The position numbers were made by a program, and so were the translations under genes. From positions 1 through 21,065 of the forward strand of contig CAYNTG010000034.1 of assembly GCA_964400105.1 (NCBI GenBank): a stretch of DNA of 21,065 nt. The letters run 5' to 3'. Positions 20,637-21,065 of this stretch are shown here, one piece after another. This stretch comes from CAYNTG01 sp964400105. GTDB taxonomy: Bacteria; UBP14; UBA6098. The stretch's first letter is position 1; each line of letters starts with the position of its first letter. Under the pieces are notes generated by a model that was not told the origin of the DNA, searched no databases, and worked only from the letters and a program-made list of their open reading frames with translations.

Positions 20637-21065
20637 TTATTTCAGATACACGATCTTCTTTACCGTCGATTTGTTGCCGGATGATAACCGCGCGAAATAC
20701 GTCCCGGACGGCAGATCGCCGCCCCATGTGAGTTTGTATCGCCCCGGCGTCATCTGCTCGTTATCGATCTGTGTATCGACAGCCCTTCCGAGGATGTCGA
20801 AGAACTCGAACGTCACCGGTGCATCCGATTCGATCTCGAACTCTATCGCGCATGTCGGGTTGAACGGGTTCGGCATCGTCGAGTTTATCCCGAAAACGAA
20901 CGGGCGCTTAGTTTCGTCGCCGTCCTCGCCGGGGTCCTCGTCGATCTTTACGCACGATCCCTCGAAAAGGCAGAGATACCCCGCGCACATCGAGGTCGTC
21001 GTCGCAATTCCGCAACCGATAATCGGCTGGCCGATAGATGCCCAAACCGTGTCGCCCACACCGGG
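20637..21065 (-). CDS. 3' end of a secreted protein with C-terminal sorting domain
   Basis: The frame is open to the window edge, so only the last ~142 residues are seen. A short cysteine-containing part (CGIATTTSMCAGYLCLFEGSC, shown here as one stretch shortened at both ends in the protein) is followed by an acidic linker DEDPGEDGDE. The export module then follows: NSTMPNPFNPTCAIEFEI, VTFEFFDILGRAVD, and LPSGTYFARLSSGNKS, ending KKIVYLK. This is the same FlgD/Por-type sorting fold as on the subtilase at 9950-12943, so both proteins probably leave through the same outer-membrane route. The function of the missing N-terminal part cannot be told. The stop codon lies 11 bases from the inverted end of the miniature IS110 element. 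Confidence 0.85.
   Translation of the reverse strand, partial: PGVGDTVWASIGQPIIGCGIATTTSMCAGYLCLFEGSCVKIDEDPGEDGDETKRPFVFGINSTMPNPFNPTCAIEFEIESDAPVTFEFFDILGRAVDTQIDNEQMTPGRYKLTWGGDLPSGTYFARLSSGNKSTVKKIVYLK

Overview
The window looks like a piece of a metagenome-assembled genome from an uncultured Gram-negative bacterium. Three runs of exactly 100 N (2159-2258, 9613-9712, 13178-13277) are scaffold joins of unknown true length. The proteins point to an FCB-type or related candidate phylum (Cloacimonetes, WOR-3, Zixibacteria and similar are all possible). They include large secreted proteins ending in a PNPFN-type C-terminal sorting module, a beta-helix protein with WNLI...GYWV modules, a LolD ATPase, an M50 site-2 protease and a YoaP-like GNAT fusion. 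The phylum cannot be fixed from this sequence alone. Shine-Dalgarno sites are common, GTG and TTG starts occur, and some genes may be leaderless.

Layout. (1) 3-647: 3' end of a secreted beta-helix protein. (2) 836-2075: an unrecognised P-loop kinase followed by an adenosine-specific kinase. (3) 2076-2441: tandem repeats around gap 1. (4) 2442-5753: a tight five-gene operon with lolD-like ATPase, mcsA, an mcsB homologue with eroded active-site motifs, panD and a uridylyltransferase-only GlmU. It is followed by two small hypothetical genes (5789-6625) and a strong bidirectional terminator. (5) 6733-8699, minus strand: a lipoprotein and an RseP-type protease. (6) 8784-9557: GNAT/YoaP-like protein. 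(7) 9950-12943, minus strand: a 997-residue cell-surface subtilase. (8) 13105-13177: tRNA-Asn, running into gap 3. (9) 13278-14077: a composite stretch with a tRNA-3'-like copy, a 14-bp inverted repeat, one type I-C-like CRISPR repeat and a 5'-truncated, frameshifted ftsZ fragment. (10) 14216-15583, minus strand: MATE transporter. (11) 15815-17202: NfeD plus stomatin/SPFH pair. (12) 17402-19854, minus strand: MBOAT O-acyltransferase plus SGNH-like partner. (13) 19855-20636: a graveyard of IS110-family transposase pieces, including a roughly 350-bp miniature element. (14) 20637-21065, minus strand: 3' end of another surface protein with the sorting module.

How the genes work together. The clearest functional units are the lolD-mcsA-mcsB-panD-glmU operon (overlapping or nearly overlapping starts), the NfeD/SPFH membrane-microdomain pair, and the MBOAT/SGNH pair, which probably O-acylates an exported glycan. 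The secreted proteins share an export tag and probably use the same outer-membrane secretion route.

The most unusual items are the apparently kinase-dead McsB, the miniature IS110 derivative with a highly structured segment just 5' of the transposase start (where IS110 elements encode their bridge RNA), and the CRISPR-like repeat fused to a broken ftsZ. The last may be an assembly chimera. All family assignments come from reading translations and recalled family motifs; no database search was run.
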